Origin: Symbiobacterium thermophilum IAM 14863
GTDB lineage: Bacteria; Bacillota; Sulfobacillia; Symbiobacteriales; Symbiobacteriaceae
Reading direction: 5' to 3'
DNA length: 64,000 nt
NCBI RefSeq assembly: GCF_000009905.1
Contig: NC_006177.1
Span: forward strand, 2,666,001-2,730,000
The notes under the pieces are model-generated. The model did not search any database. It worked only from the letters and a program-made list of their open reading frames with translations, and was not told the DNA's origin. Below, piece by piece: positions 41,339 through 48,537 of this stretch; the stretch's first letter is position 1; each line of letters opens with the position of its first letter. The position numbers and the translations under genes are program-made.

Positions 41339-41612
41339 CCCTGCTCCACCCCTGCTCCCGCCCGGCTCCCACTCGGCTCCTGCACGGCTCATCCCCAGCT
41401 CCTGCCTGGCTCCTGCACGGCTCATCCCCGGCTCCTACTCGGCTCCCACTCGGCTCCTGCTCGGTTCCTGCACGGCTCATCCCCAGCCCCTGCCTGGCTC
41501 CTGCACGGCTCATCCCCAGCTCCTGCCTGGCTCCTGCACGGCTCATCCCCGGCTCCTGCTCGGCTCCTGCACGGCTCATCCCCCGGTCATCCCCGGCTCC
41601 TGCTACGCTCGT
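41339..41612. repeat. Minisatellite of 11-bp units in 33-bp higher order
   Basis: The gene-free stretch 41109-41711 contains TGCACGGCTCATCCCC at 41381, 41414, 41469, 41502, 41535 and 41568: intervals of 33, 55, 33, 33 and 33 bp, all multiples of 11. The filler is made of related 11-mers (GGCTCCTGCNC). Apparent proteins over it (on either strand) consist only of the 11-residue repeat and have no supported start. I see no other feature in this gap. Confidence 0.88.
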
Positions 41613-41711
41613 CGCACGCTTCTCCCCACTACGGCGGTGCGGCGCACCGGTCACGCCTCCGAGAGCCATGCTGCTGCGCGAAAGGGCGCCTGTTCCGCCG
41701 AAATCGCCGCC

Positions 41712-42497
41712 TCAGTCCGCTCCAGGCGCACCCACGGAGACGCCCGCCGCCTCCAGCTCCGACCGGATGCGCCGCAGCACCTGGATCACGCTGGGGTGGT
41801 CCCCGTGCACGCAGAGCGTCTCCGCCGGCACCGCCACCTCCTCGCCCGTGTCCGCCGTGACCGTGCCCGAACACACCATCCCGCGAGCCTGAGCCGCGGC
41901 CCGCTCAGGCTCGTGCAGCACCGCCCCTGGGTGCGTCCGGGGTAACAAGGTCCCGTCCGCGGCGTAACCCCGATCCGCGAATCCCTCCCGGATCACCCGG
42001 AGCCCGGCGGCAAGGCCGGCCTGCTCCAGGGCCGACCCGGGCGGGGCGTAGAGCATCAGCGACCGGTCGAAGTCCGCCACAGCGCGGGCGACGGCCCCCG
42101 CGATGGCCGCGTCCGCGGCTGCGGTGTTGTACAGCGCCCCGTGCGGCTTCACGTGGCGTAGGGCCACCCCTTCCGCCCGGCAGAAGGCGGCGAGGGCCCC
42201 GATCTGGTAGAGCACATCCGCGTACACCTCGTCCGGACTGCACCTCACGGGTCGTCGCCAGAAGCCGACCAGATCCCGATAGCCGGGGTGAGCCCCCACG
42301 GCCACCCCGTGTTCCCGGGCCAGCCGTACGGTCCGGCGCATGACCTGCGGATCGCCTCCGTGGAAGCCGCAGGCGATGTTGGCCGAGGTGATCAGGGGCA
42401 TGATCTCCTCGTCCGCCCCGATTCGGTACACCCCAAACGATTCGCCCATGTCGCAGTTCAGGTCGATCTTCCTGACCGGGCCCCGGATCGCGCCCAC
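41712..42497 (-). CDS. pxpA: 5-oxoprolinase subunit A (PxpA/LamB-YcsF family)
   Basis: 261 residues. The family hallmark KIDLNCDMGESFG (~9-21) is followed by SANIACGFHGGDPQVMRRTV, GVAVGAHPGYRDLVGFWRR, HVKPHGALYN and VHGDHPSVIQVL near the end. PxpA works with PxpB and PxpC in ATP-dependent opening of 5-oxoproline to glutamate; no pxpBC genes are next to it, so the partners must be elsewhere. GTG 42497 chosen because it gives the usual length and has GAGGGG upstream; the open frame extends further but without homology. Metal-binding His/Asp (CDMGE, GFHGGD, KPHG) are present. Confidence 0.9.
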   Translation of the reverse strand: MGAIRGPVRKIDLNCDMGESFGVYRIGADEEIMPLITSANIACGFHGGDPQVMRRTVRLAREHGVAVGAHPGYRDLVGFWRRPVRCSPDEVYADVLYQIGALAAFCRAEGVALRHVKPHGALYNTAAADAAIAGAVARAVADFDRSLMLYAPPGSALEQAGLAAGLRVIREGFADRGYAADGTLLPRTHPGAVLHEPERAAAQARGMVCSGTVTADTGEEVAVPAETLCVHGDHPSVIQVLRRIRSELEAAGVSVGAPGAD

Positions 42498-42684
42498 GCT
42501 GTTTCCCTCCCCGTGCGACTGATCCTCCCGAATCCGCTCCGTTCCCCGCAACGCCGGGTCTCGCCGCTGCGCCGGCCCCTCTGCGGTGGAGAACAGATCC
42601 CCCAGCCACAGAGCCACGGCCCAACCGGGGAGGCCCCCGGACCATCAACGGCGCCCCGGGAAACCGCTTCCCGGGGCGCCCCCG

Positions 42685-43071
42685 CTAATCCCGGTAGAAC
42701 CCCTTGAACCAGGTTCCCTGTGACTGCAGCGTGCCCTCGTCGCCCTCGACGAGGAGCCCGTACTGGTCGCCCCGCACCGAGAACTCCTCCCGGCGGCCGT
42801 CCTCGAACTCGAAAGTAACGTAATAGGCGGTGTGGTGCGAGTGGTGGTGATGGTCGCCGTGGTGATGGTGGTGTGTCGAATGGCGCACGCGCTTCGCCAC
42901 GACGCGCGCCCGCCGGGTGAGGAGGGGCTTCTGGATGTTGCTCACCGCCGTGTAGATCATGGACCCAAAGACGAACACAAAGCCGCCGATGACGAGGATC
43001 GGCACCAGTACGAACATGATGTCGAACAGCCGAAAGGCCCCGCCGCCGAAGAACGGATCGGACATGTACAC
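42685..43071 (-). CDS. DUF2500 membrane protein with a histidine-rich insert
   Basis: 128 residues. One membrane helix (~18-37, IMFVLVPILVIGGFVFVFG), then SNIQKPLLTRRARVVAKR and a small beta domain (YYVTFEFEDGRREEFSVRGDQYGLLVEGDEGTLQSQGTWFKGFYRD), the pattern of DUF2500 proteins. Between them is an unusual run with 12 histidines in residues 64-80 (HSTHHHHHGDHHHHSHH), a likely metal-binding loop. Function unknown. GTG 43071 with GGGAGGG nine bases upstream; ATG 43065 is also possible. It stands alone between pxpA and the minisatellite region. Confidence 0.8.
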   Translation of the reverse strand: MYMSDPFFGGGAFRLFDIMFVLVPILVIGGFVFVFGSMIYTAVSNIQKPLLTRRARVVAKRVRHSTHHHHHGDHHHHSHHTAYYVTFEFEDGRREEFSVRGDQYGLLVEGDEGTLQSQGTWFKGFYRD

Positions 43072-43170
43072 CTGCAGAAGCCCTCCCCTCCGTCGTGTCT
43101 CCGACCATGAGACGCGTGCGGGTCGGCCGCAGGTTCACGCAGCCCGGCCTGCGCCGAGGGCCGGGCAGGA

Positions 43171-43268
43171 GGGTGCAACAGCGTGGGTGCCACAGAGCGG
43201 GTGCAACAGCGCAGGTACAACAGCGCGGGTGCAACAGCGCAGGTACAACAGCGCGGGTGCACCAGCGT
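43171..43268. repeat. 14-bp tandem repeats
   Basis: Seven units with starts at 43171, 43185, 43199, 43213, 43227, 43241 and 43255, alternating GGGTGCAACAGCGC and AGGTACAACAGCGC types. They lie in the 740-bp gene-free gap 43072-43813. Confidence 0.85.
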
Positions 43269-43592
43269 TGCTGCCGAACGAGGTCGCGCGCTCCGGCCCT
43301 GCGCCACCCGGATGCCGCCTCTTCCGTACGCACCGCACGCACGGGCTGATCCGGGGCTCCCGCTAGGCTCGGGGGGCCCCGACATCAACCCGGGGACCGG
43401 GCGAAACCGACGGCCGGCGGCCCCGCCCAATTGCTCAGCGACAGTTCCGACGTAAAGCTACGTTTCCGCGCGAGGGCCCCGGGCACCTCCCGTCCTGGAA
43501 GGTCGCATTCCCGTCACCATGCGCGCCGGCAGCTCGCCTACGCCCGGGCCCAGGCTGCAGCCACAGCCGCACGTTTATCCCCAGACGGCCCT

Positions 43593-43673
43593 GGGAACGG
43601 GGCGACTCCTGATGGTCCCGGGAACGGGGCGACGCCCGATGGCCCCGGGAACGGGGCGACGCCCGACAGCCGT
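43593..43673. repeat. 27-bp tandem repeats
   Basis: Three units starting at 43593, 43620 and 43647 with the core GGGAACGGGGCGACGCCCGA, the second and third nearly identical. They are in the same gap as the 14-bp array; the rest of that gap shows no gene. Confidence 0.8.
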
Positions 43674-43708
43674 TTCACGTGCGCTGATCTCCGCGGCAGG
43701 CTCCTGGA

Positions 43709-43740
43709 CGAAGAACAACCCTGCGGCCGAAGCCGCAGGG
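43709..43740 (-). terminator. Intrinsic terminator of the methyltransferase/PLD-like operon
   Basis: On the minus strand CCCTGCGGC pairs with GCCGCAGGG around a TTCG tetraloop (43740-43719), followed by TTGTTCTTCG. It starts about 74 bases after the PLD-like gene stop. Confidence 0.75.
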
Positions 43741-43813
43741 TGGCTGTCGCTGGGGTGGGATGTGCCCGATCCGCGGGCGCCGGTTGTCCGGTCCCGCGGT
43801 CGCACCCGCCGGG

Positions 43814-44908
43814 TCAGATGGGCAGCGTCAGCTGGACCGACCGGAGGCGCGGGTCCCGGAGCAACTCGTCCATCTCGGCGATGGAGCGGGCGTCCTCGGG
43901 AAGGATGGTCAGCACCCGGTACTCCACCCCCGCCTCCGCACAGACGGCAGCGGCCAGTCCCTCCGGCACCAGCCGTTCCAGCTGCTCCGCGACCCACTGG
44001 TCCGCGGGCCGGCCGTCGGCGTCCACAAAGGGGTAGAGATCCCCCAGGAACCCGGCGATGGCGCTCCGCGCCTGCGCCAGCTGTGCGGCGACCGCCGCCT
44101 GCTGCTCCGGCGAGCGCAGGTCCTCCGCCAGCTGCTTCTCCCGGGCCGCGAAGATCCCCGGCCACTCCTGCTCCAGGAAGTGGCGGGGCACCAGATACTG
44201 GCCGTTCCACTCCAGCCCCCGTTCGGCCAGGATCGCGTCCAGCTCGTCCTTGGCCCGGCTCACCAGGTCCAGCCGGCAGAGCGTGACGTCCATCGGGCGG
44301 AGGCGGACGTTGCCCAGGGCCAGCACCCCGAAGTCCCGGGGGTCCAGCCTGCGGGTGCGCCGGGTGCCGTGGGCGCTCACCCGCACGAACGCGCCGAGCC
44401 GGGTGATCTCCGCTCCGATGCGCAGCGCGTTCCGCCGAAGCCCCACCCGCTCCTCCAACGCCGCCCACTCCTGCGGCGAGAGCCGGCGCGCCGACTCCCA
44501 CCACTGCTCCAGGTCGGACAGCACCGGGCCCGCCTCTGCAAGATGTACACCGTACTGGCGGGGGCCGTCCAGGCCATCCAGGGTCAGGGGGCCGCTGCCC
44601 ACCAGGGCGCCGCCCTCGTCGGACGCGTAGATGCACGCGCCGAGGTCGGGCTGCCACCGCACCTCGCAGCCCTCCAGGCGACGCAGCCGCTGCAGGGCCG
44701 CCAACTCGACCCGGCCGTCGCCGATCGCCTGGTACGACAGGTCGGTCAGCACCCGGATCTCCGCCCCGGCCCGCTCCAGCTCAGGCAGCAGCCCCTGCAG
44801 GGCCGCCAGATGCAGGCTGGGGGAGACGATCCAGAGCGTCCGCCACGGCCCGCGCACCAGCGCATGCAAGGCCGGCCGCAGAAACGGGATCGGTTGGCCT
44901 GCCATCAT
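43814..44908 (-). CDS. Phospholipase-D-like protein with degenerate active site, next to a DNA methyltransferase
   Basis: 364 residues. Residues ~15-135 follow the PLD half-domain pattern (LWIVSPSLHLAALQGLLPELERAGAEIRVLTDLSY, then ALVGSGPLTLDGL), but where the HxK(x)4D motif should be the sequence reads ACIYASDEGG, so the catalytic His and Lys are absent. The central and C-terminal parts (RTRRLDPRDFGVLALGNVRLRP; long charged helix EKQLAEDLRSPEQQAAVAAQLAQARS) match nothing I know. It lies 17 bp downstream of an m4C methyltransferase on the same transcript, so it may be a restriction or accessory component. ATG 44908 after GGGAGGGG. Confidence 0.6.
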   Translation of the reverse strand: MMAGQPIPFLRPALHALVRGPWRTLWIVSPSLHLAALQGLLPELERAGAEIRVLTDLSYQAIGDGRVELAALQRLRRLEGCEVRWQPDLGACIYASDEGGALVGSGPLTLDGLDGPRQYGVHLAEAGPVLSDLEQWWESARRLSPQEWAALEERVGLRRNALRIGAEITRLGAFVRVSAHGTRRTRRLDPRDFGVLALGNVRLRPMDVTLCRLDLVSRAKDELDAILAERGLEWNGQYLVPRHFLEQEWPGIFAAREKQLAEDLRSPEQQAAVAAQLAQARSAIAGFLGDLYPFVDADGRPADQWVAEQLERLVPEGLAAAVCAEAGVEYRVLTILPEDARSIAEMDELLRDPRLRSVQLTLPI

Positions 44909-44925
44909 CCCCACCCCTCCCGACG

Positions 44926-45711
44926 TCAGGCCCCGGCCACGCCCGAGGCGGCGCCGAGCCCGGCTCCGCCTGCGCCGTCCACCAGGGTGCGCATGTTCTT
45001 CTCCGCCAGGGCGCAGTAGCCGGGGTCGATGTCAACGCCGATCCAGCGGCGCCCGAGCAACGCCGCGGCCTGGCAGGTGGTGCCGCTGCCGTTGAAGGGA
45101 TCCAGCACCAGGTCGCCTTTATAAGTGTAGAGTTTGATCAGCCGGCTGGGCAACTCCAGCGGGAAGGGGGCGGGGTGGCCGACCTTCTTGGCCGATACCG
45201 TCGGAAACTCCCAGATCGATTTCGTGTACGTCACGAACTCCTCGGGCGTCAGGTCGGTCTCGCCCCGGTGCCCCATGCGCCAGTCTTCCTTGGAGAAGAC
45301 CAGGATGTACTCGTGCAGGTCACGCAGGGTCGGGTTGGACGGACTGCACCAGGACCCCCAGGCGGTGGAGACGCCCACGGACGCGCCCTTGTTCCAGATG
45401 ATCTCGCCCCGCATCTGGAAGCCCAGCCGGATCATCTGAAGCGTGATGTACGCGTGCAGGGGCAGGTAGGGCTTCCGGTCGACCCCGGCCACGTTGATCG
45501 CGATGCGGCCGCCCGGCGCCAGGACGCGGTAGCACTCCCGCCACACCTGCTCCAGCAGGTCCAGGTACTCCTCCATCGAGAGGCAGTCGTCGTGGGTGGC
45601 GTAGTTCTTGCCGACGTTATAAGGCGGTGAGGTGACGACCAGGTCCACCACCCCGTCGGGGATGAAGCTCATGTTGCGGGCATCAGCGTTGTAGATCCGA
45701 TTGGCGAACAT
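44926..45711 (-). CDS. Type II DNA N4-cytosine methyltransferase (beta class)
   Basis: 261 residues. The catalytic motif IV is TSPPY (27-31), followed much later by motif I DPFNGSGTTCQAAALLGRRWIGVDID (from ~204), the beta-class order; S-P-P-Y is typical of N4-cytosine enzymes. EIIWNKG and EYILVFSKEDW are also family features. It modifies DNA at an unknown site, either as part of a restriction-modification system or as an orphan. Start: ATG 45711 with GGGAGG seven bases upstream; upstream in-frame codons lack a ribosome site. A 20-bp perfect palindrome lies ~80 bp upstream. Confidence 0.88.
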   Translation of the reverse strand: MFANRIYNADARNMSFIPDGVVDLVVTSPPYNVGKNYATHDDCLSMEEYLDLLEQVWRECYRVLAPGGRIAINVAGVDRKPYLPLHAYITLQMIRLGFQMRGEIIWNKGASVGVSTAWGSWCSPSNPTLRDLHEYILVFSKEDWRMGHRGETDLTPEEFVTYTKSIWEFPTVSAKKVGHPAPFPLELPSRLIKLYTYKGDLVLDPFNGSGTTCQAAALLGRRWIGVDIDPGYCALAEKNMRTLVDGAGGAGLGAASGVAGA

Positions 45712-45791
45712 GCACCGGCCTCCCGTCATCCTCCGACCGGCGGGTCGGGGCGATCGAATACGAACGTCTGCAATGGTTCTGCCTGGTATTA

Positions 45792-45811
45792 TTTCGCGCC
45801 GCGGCGCGAAA
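45792..45811. promoter_or_regulatory. 20-bp perfect palindrome upstream of the m4C methyltransferase
   Basis: TTTCGCGCCG/CGGCGCGAAA, perfect over 20 bp, about 80 bp before the methyltransferase start and next to AATAATACC. It may be an operator, or a hairpin in the leader. It contains several CG-rich tetramers that could be methylation targets. Confidence 0.55.
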
Positions 45812-45885
45812 CTCCTCCTAATCATTGGCGCGCATTGCAAAGGATATGCAGACGCCCGTCGCCCGAAGCCCGCAGGGCAGCAAAA

Positions 45886-45909
45886 GACCGGGGGATCGCT
45901 CCCCCGGTC
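45886..45909 (-). terminator. Intrinsic terminator of pduL
   Basis: 10-bp stem GACCGGGGGA/TCCCCCGGTC with a four-base loop, followed on the minus strand by TTTTGCTG; it begins 18 bases after the pduL stop. Confidence 0.85.
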
Positions 45910-45927
45910 GGATGCCCCGTGCAGCCC

Positions 45928-46506
45928 TTACAACAAGATCTCGCCGATGTCGCCGTCCTTGATGCCGGCGGCATTGGCTTCGTCGGTGTCGATGTGCATC
46001 TCCAGCGCCATGTCCTCCCGCGCCCGGATGACGACGTCGTCAAACGTGAGCGGGCGGGTGCCGCGGGTCTTCACCCGGACGACCTGGCCGTCGGTCACGC
46101 CGTACCTCTCGGCGTCAGCAGGCGTCATGTGGATGTGCCGCTGGGCGACGATCACGCCCTCGGTCAGCTCGACACGGCCCTTCGGCCCCTCGAGCACGAT
46201 CCCCGGCGTGCCGGCGATGTTCCCGCTGAGCCGCACCACCGCAGGCACCCCGAGGGTGCGCGCGTCGGTGGCCGAAATCTCCAGCTGAGACTTGCCCCGC
46301 ACGGGGCCCAGAACCCGGACGCGCGGGAAGGAGCCCTTGGGCCCGATCACCGCGACGGTCTCCTCCGCCGCGAACTGCCCGGGCTGTACCAGATGCTTCT
46401 TCACGGTCAGCTGATAGCCCGGCCCGAACAGCACTTCCAGGTGTTCGGGGCTGAGGTGTACGTGCCGGGCGCTGACGTTGATGACCACTGTGCGTGCTTC
46501 AGCCAT
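45928..46506 (-). CDS. pduL: PduL-type phosphate acyltransferase (phosphotransacetylase)
   Basis: 192 residues. The two PduL beta-barrel signatures, with the zinc-binding His residues, are SARHVHLSPEHLEVLFG (~12-28) and AQRHIHMTPADAERYGV (~128-144). PduL interconverts acyl-CoA and acyl-phosphate; without the N-terminal encapsulation peptide and without microcompartment genes nearby, it is more likely a soluble acetate/propionate-forming enzyme. ATG 46506 is weakly supported (AAGGTAGGG upstream). It is monocistronic with its own terminator. Confidence 0.9.
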   Translation of the reverse strand: MAEARTVVINVSARHVHLSPEHLEVLFGPGYQLTVKKHLVQPGQFAAEETVAVIGPKGSFPRVRVLGPVRGKSQLEISATDARTLGVPAVVRLSGNIAGTPGIVLEGPKGRVELTEGVIVAQRHIHMTPADAERYGVTDGQVVRVKTRGTRPLTFDDVVIRAREDMALEMHIDTDEANAAGIKDGDIGEILL

Positions 46507-46677
46507 GACGAAATCCCTACCTTCTGCGTTACCTCGATCCGTGCGCGGAGTCGGATGCCATTGGTTTCGCCACTCTCCCCGACTCTCCTGCCCCCAACAG
46601 GTTTCCCGGAAGGGCGCCCTTTCACCCGGGAGCTCGCGCCGCAGCCGCTCGCCCGCCCCAGGCCCGGTCACGCCTGG

Positions 46678-46712
46678 GGGCGGCGCCCCCGCACCCGGCG
46701 GAGGCGCCGCCC
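46678..46712 (-). terminator. GC-rich hairpin after the anti-sigma gene
   Basis: 10-bp perfect stem GGGCGGCGCC/GGCGCCGCCC with a 15-base loop, 17 bases after the stop codon of the 46730 gene; no T tract follows. Confidence 0.45.
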
Positions 46713-46729
46713 TGCAAAGCCGGGTCCGG

Positions 46730-47872
46730 TCACTCCCCGGCCCCGTCCTGCTGCGTCAGGGCGGCCACGTACCGGGCGACCGGCGTGCCCTGGGCGTTGG
46801 TGCCCAACACCCGCCAGGCCGGCTGCAGGTAGACCGTCCCGTCGCCCACGCTGCGGACCCAGACCAGCTCCGCCCGCCGGAAGCTGCCGCCACGGCTCTC
46901 GGCCATCTCCACGGCCTGGCGCTCGCTCACGAACTCCGTGTAGGTCGCGTGAATGGTCACGCCCGACGGCACGTACGCCTTCGCCCGGACCACCGTGCCG
47001 GCCTGGTTCACGGCGATCTCCGTGCGGGCGTTGACCACCGGCCGCCCCTCCACGTGCTCGGTGTAGACCACCATGAACCCGTCTTCCCGGGCCGTGATGT
47101 CCGGCTGGCTGTGCACCGGCAGCGCGGCCTGATCCAGGAACCGCTGCGCGGCCTGCCCGGCCGCCTGCTCATCCACCCTGGGCGCGTCCGCGTCCGGCTC
47201 CGTCAGATCGGCATACTGGACCGTCCCGTCCATCGTCATGGTCAGGGTCCGGTCCTCGTCGGCCACCACCCAGCCCCGGTCCGTGCGGCGGCTCTCGCCG
47301 CGGAAGCCCAGCCGGGCGGCCATCGTCCGGAACTCAGCCTCCCCCGGGCGGGCGGTCAGCCGCATCAGCTGCACGCTGGCGATAACCGGACTGGCCGCGG
47401 GCGCCAGCAGGCTCTCCTCGGTGGTCCGCTCATCCGCCAGGCGCACCTCCGGCAGGTCCGCGGGCAGCGCCACCAGGTACGGCGTGTCCGCCCCGCCCTG
47501 CGCCCCCGGCGGCGCGGGGTCGGTGGAGAGGGGGGGCGCCACCGAAGGCGCCGGCTCGTGCTGTGCGACCTGCCCGGGCCCCTGCCCGGCGGGCGGCTGG
47601 GCCAGTTGCAGGCCGACCGCCAGCGCCACGGTGGCCGCGACCGCCGCAAGGCCCGGCCCCACCACGGCCGGTCGGCGGTACCAGGGGCGCAGCCGTCGGC
47701 GGGCAGTGCGCATCAACTCCTCCCGCAGGGCGTCCCTGAACTCGGGTCGGTAGGGCACCGGGCGCTCGAGTTCGCGCGCGACCTTGCGGGCCACCGCCTC
47801 CAGGGCCTTCTGCTCGGTGGGATCGGCAGCCTGCTCTGCAATCAGCTCCGTGATGTCGGCGTAGCGGCTCAC
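46730..47872 (-). CDS. Probable membrane anti-sigma factor with large extracytoplasmic domain
   Basis: 380 residues. The cytoplasmic N-terminus (~1-65) is charged and helical, followed by one membrane helix (~73-92, VVGPGLAAVAATVALAVGLQLA), a Pro/Ala/Gln linker, and an extracytoplasmic domain of ~240 residues (MRLTARPGEAEFRTMAARLGF, VEGRPVVNARTEIAVNQAGTVVRAKAYVP) reminiscent of YcdB/PepSY-type repeats. The GTG start overlaps the stop of the ECF sigma gene by 4 bp, the usual arrangement for sigma/anti-sigma pairs. No zinc-type HxxxCxxC motif is visible, so it is not a ZAS-type anti-sigma. The signal is unknown. Confidence 0.7.
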   Translation of the reverse strand: MSRYADITELIAEQAADPTEQKALEAVARKVARELERPVPYRPEFRDALREELMRTARRRLRPWYRRPAVVGPGLAAVAATVALAVGLQLAQPPAGQGPGQVAQHEPAPSVAPPLSTDPAPPGAQGGADTPYLVALPADLPEVRLADERTTEESLLAPAASPVIASVQLMRLTARPGEAEFRTMAARLGFRGESRRTDRGWVVADEDRTLTMTMDGTVQYADLTEPDADAPRVDEQAAGQAAQRFLDQAALPVHSQPDITAREDGFMVVYTEHVEGRPVVNARTEIAVNQAGTVVRAKAYVPSGVTIHATYTEFVSERQAVEMAESRGGSFRRAELVWVRSVGDGTVYLQPAWRVLGTNAQGTPVARYVAALTQQDGAGE

Positions 47873-48465
47873 GGCTGCACCCCGCTTTCGCTCAGCTTCC
47901 TCCGCAGCGTGTTCAGGGCCCGGAACAGGAGCGCCTTGACGGCCCCCTCGGTCTTGCCCATGGCCGCTGCGATGTCCTTCAACTTCATATCCCCGGCAAA
48001 CCGCATCAGGACCACGTCCTGCTGGTCGGGGGAGAGCGCCTGCAGCGCCCGGCTCACCGCCTGCCGGTCGTCCAGGGCCAGCGCGGCCTCCTCGGGTTCC
48101 GGGCCGACCCCCGCCGCCGACAGCCCCTCATCCAGTTGCACGGTGGGCCGGTGGACCCGGTAGTAGTCGATGACCACGTTGGCGGCGATGCGGTAGAGCC
48201 AGGCCGCAAACGGCTGCCCTGTGTACCGGTAGTGCTGAATATGGGCGAGCGCTTTGAGGAAGGTATCGGCGGTCAGGTCCTCCGCCACCTGCCGATCCCC
48301 GGTTTTCCGATGTATATATGCATAGATACGATCGAAATGCATATCGTACAGCTCCCCGAAGGCTTCGGGATCGCGCTGGGCCCGCAGGACCAGGCGTTGC
48401 TCGTCGCTGTACGCCTCCAATACCTCTGGGCGATGCGTAGGCGGTCCCTCCCGTCGGTACCGCAC
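47869..48465 (-). CDS. ECF-family RNA polymerase sigma factor
   Basis: 198 residues. Region 2 (EAFGELYDMHFDRIYAYIHRKTGDRQVAEDLTADTFLKALAHIQHYRY, ending FAAWLYRIAANVVIDYYR) and region 4 (ALQALSPDQQDVVLMRFAGDMKLKDIAAAMGKTEGAVKALLFRALNTLRRKL) are complete. It directs transcription in response to a signal relayed by the membrane protein that its stop overlaps. GTG 48465 abuts a GGGAG; a more internal start cannot be ruled out. An ECF-type promoter lies directly upstream, suggesting self-activation. Confidence 0.92.
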   Translation of the reverse strand: MRYRREGPPTHRPEVLEAYSDEQRLVLRAQRDPEAFGELYDMHFDRIYAYIHRKTGDRQVAEDLTADTFLKALAHIQHYRYTGQPFAAWLYRIAANVVIDYYRVHRPTVQLDEGLSAAGVGPEPEEAALALDDRQAVSRALQALSPDQQDVVLMRFAGDMKLKDIAAAMGKTEGAVKALLFRALNTLRRKLSESGVQP

Positions 48466-48491
48466 CTCCCGGTACTCGCTCCACTGCGATT

Positions 48492-48517
48492 AACGGAGCG
48501 GGCGCGCAAAAGGTTAC
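48492..48517 (-). promoter_or_regulatory. ECF-type promoter (probable autoregulation)
   Basis: Minus strand GTAACCTTTT with GTAAC at 48517-48513, 17-bp spacer, CGTTAA with CGTT at 48495-48492. This is the AAC...CGT architecture of ECF-dependent promoters and lies 27 bases before the sigma gene. Confidence 0.55.
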
Positions 48518-48537
48518 GCGGTGCTGGCAATGGGGAA

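Noticed and set aside
41145-41669. Repeat protein on the minus strand over the 11-bp minisatellite
   Set aside because: Composition is only the translated minisatellite, all frames are open, and no Shine-Dalgarno or known domain is present.
38649-41945. Very long plus-strand open frame (over 1,000 codons) across the repeat array and beyond
   Set aside because: It has no ribosome site, crosses 250-bp repeats in changing phase, and runs antisense through the terminator, the YbjN-like and the NifX-like genes. Long open frames are expected by chance in this GC-rich sequence.
41109-43813. Mobile element explaining the repeat-rich region
   Set aside because: No transposase, integrase or terminal inverted repeats with target duplications could be found between 38.6 and 43.8 kb.
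45928-46506. Bacterial microcompartment locus around pduL
   Set aside because: No shell protein or diol/ethanolamine enzyme genes are nearby and the protein lacks an N-terminal encapsulation extension.
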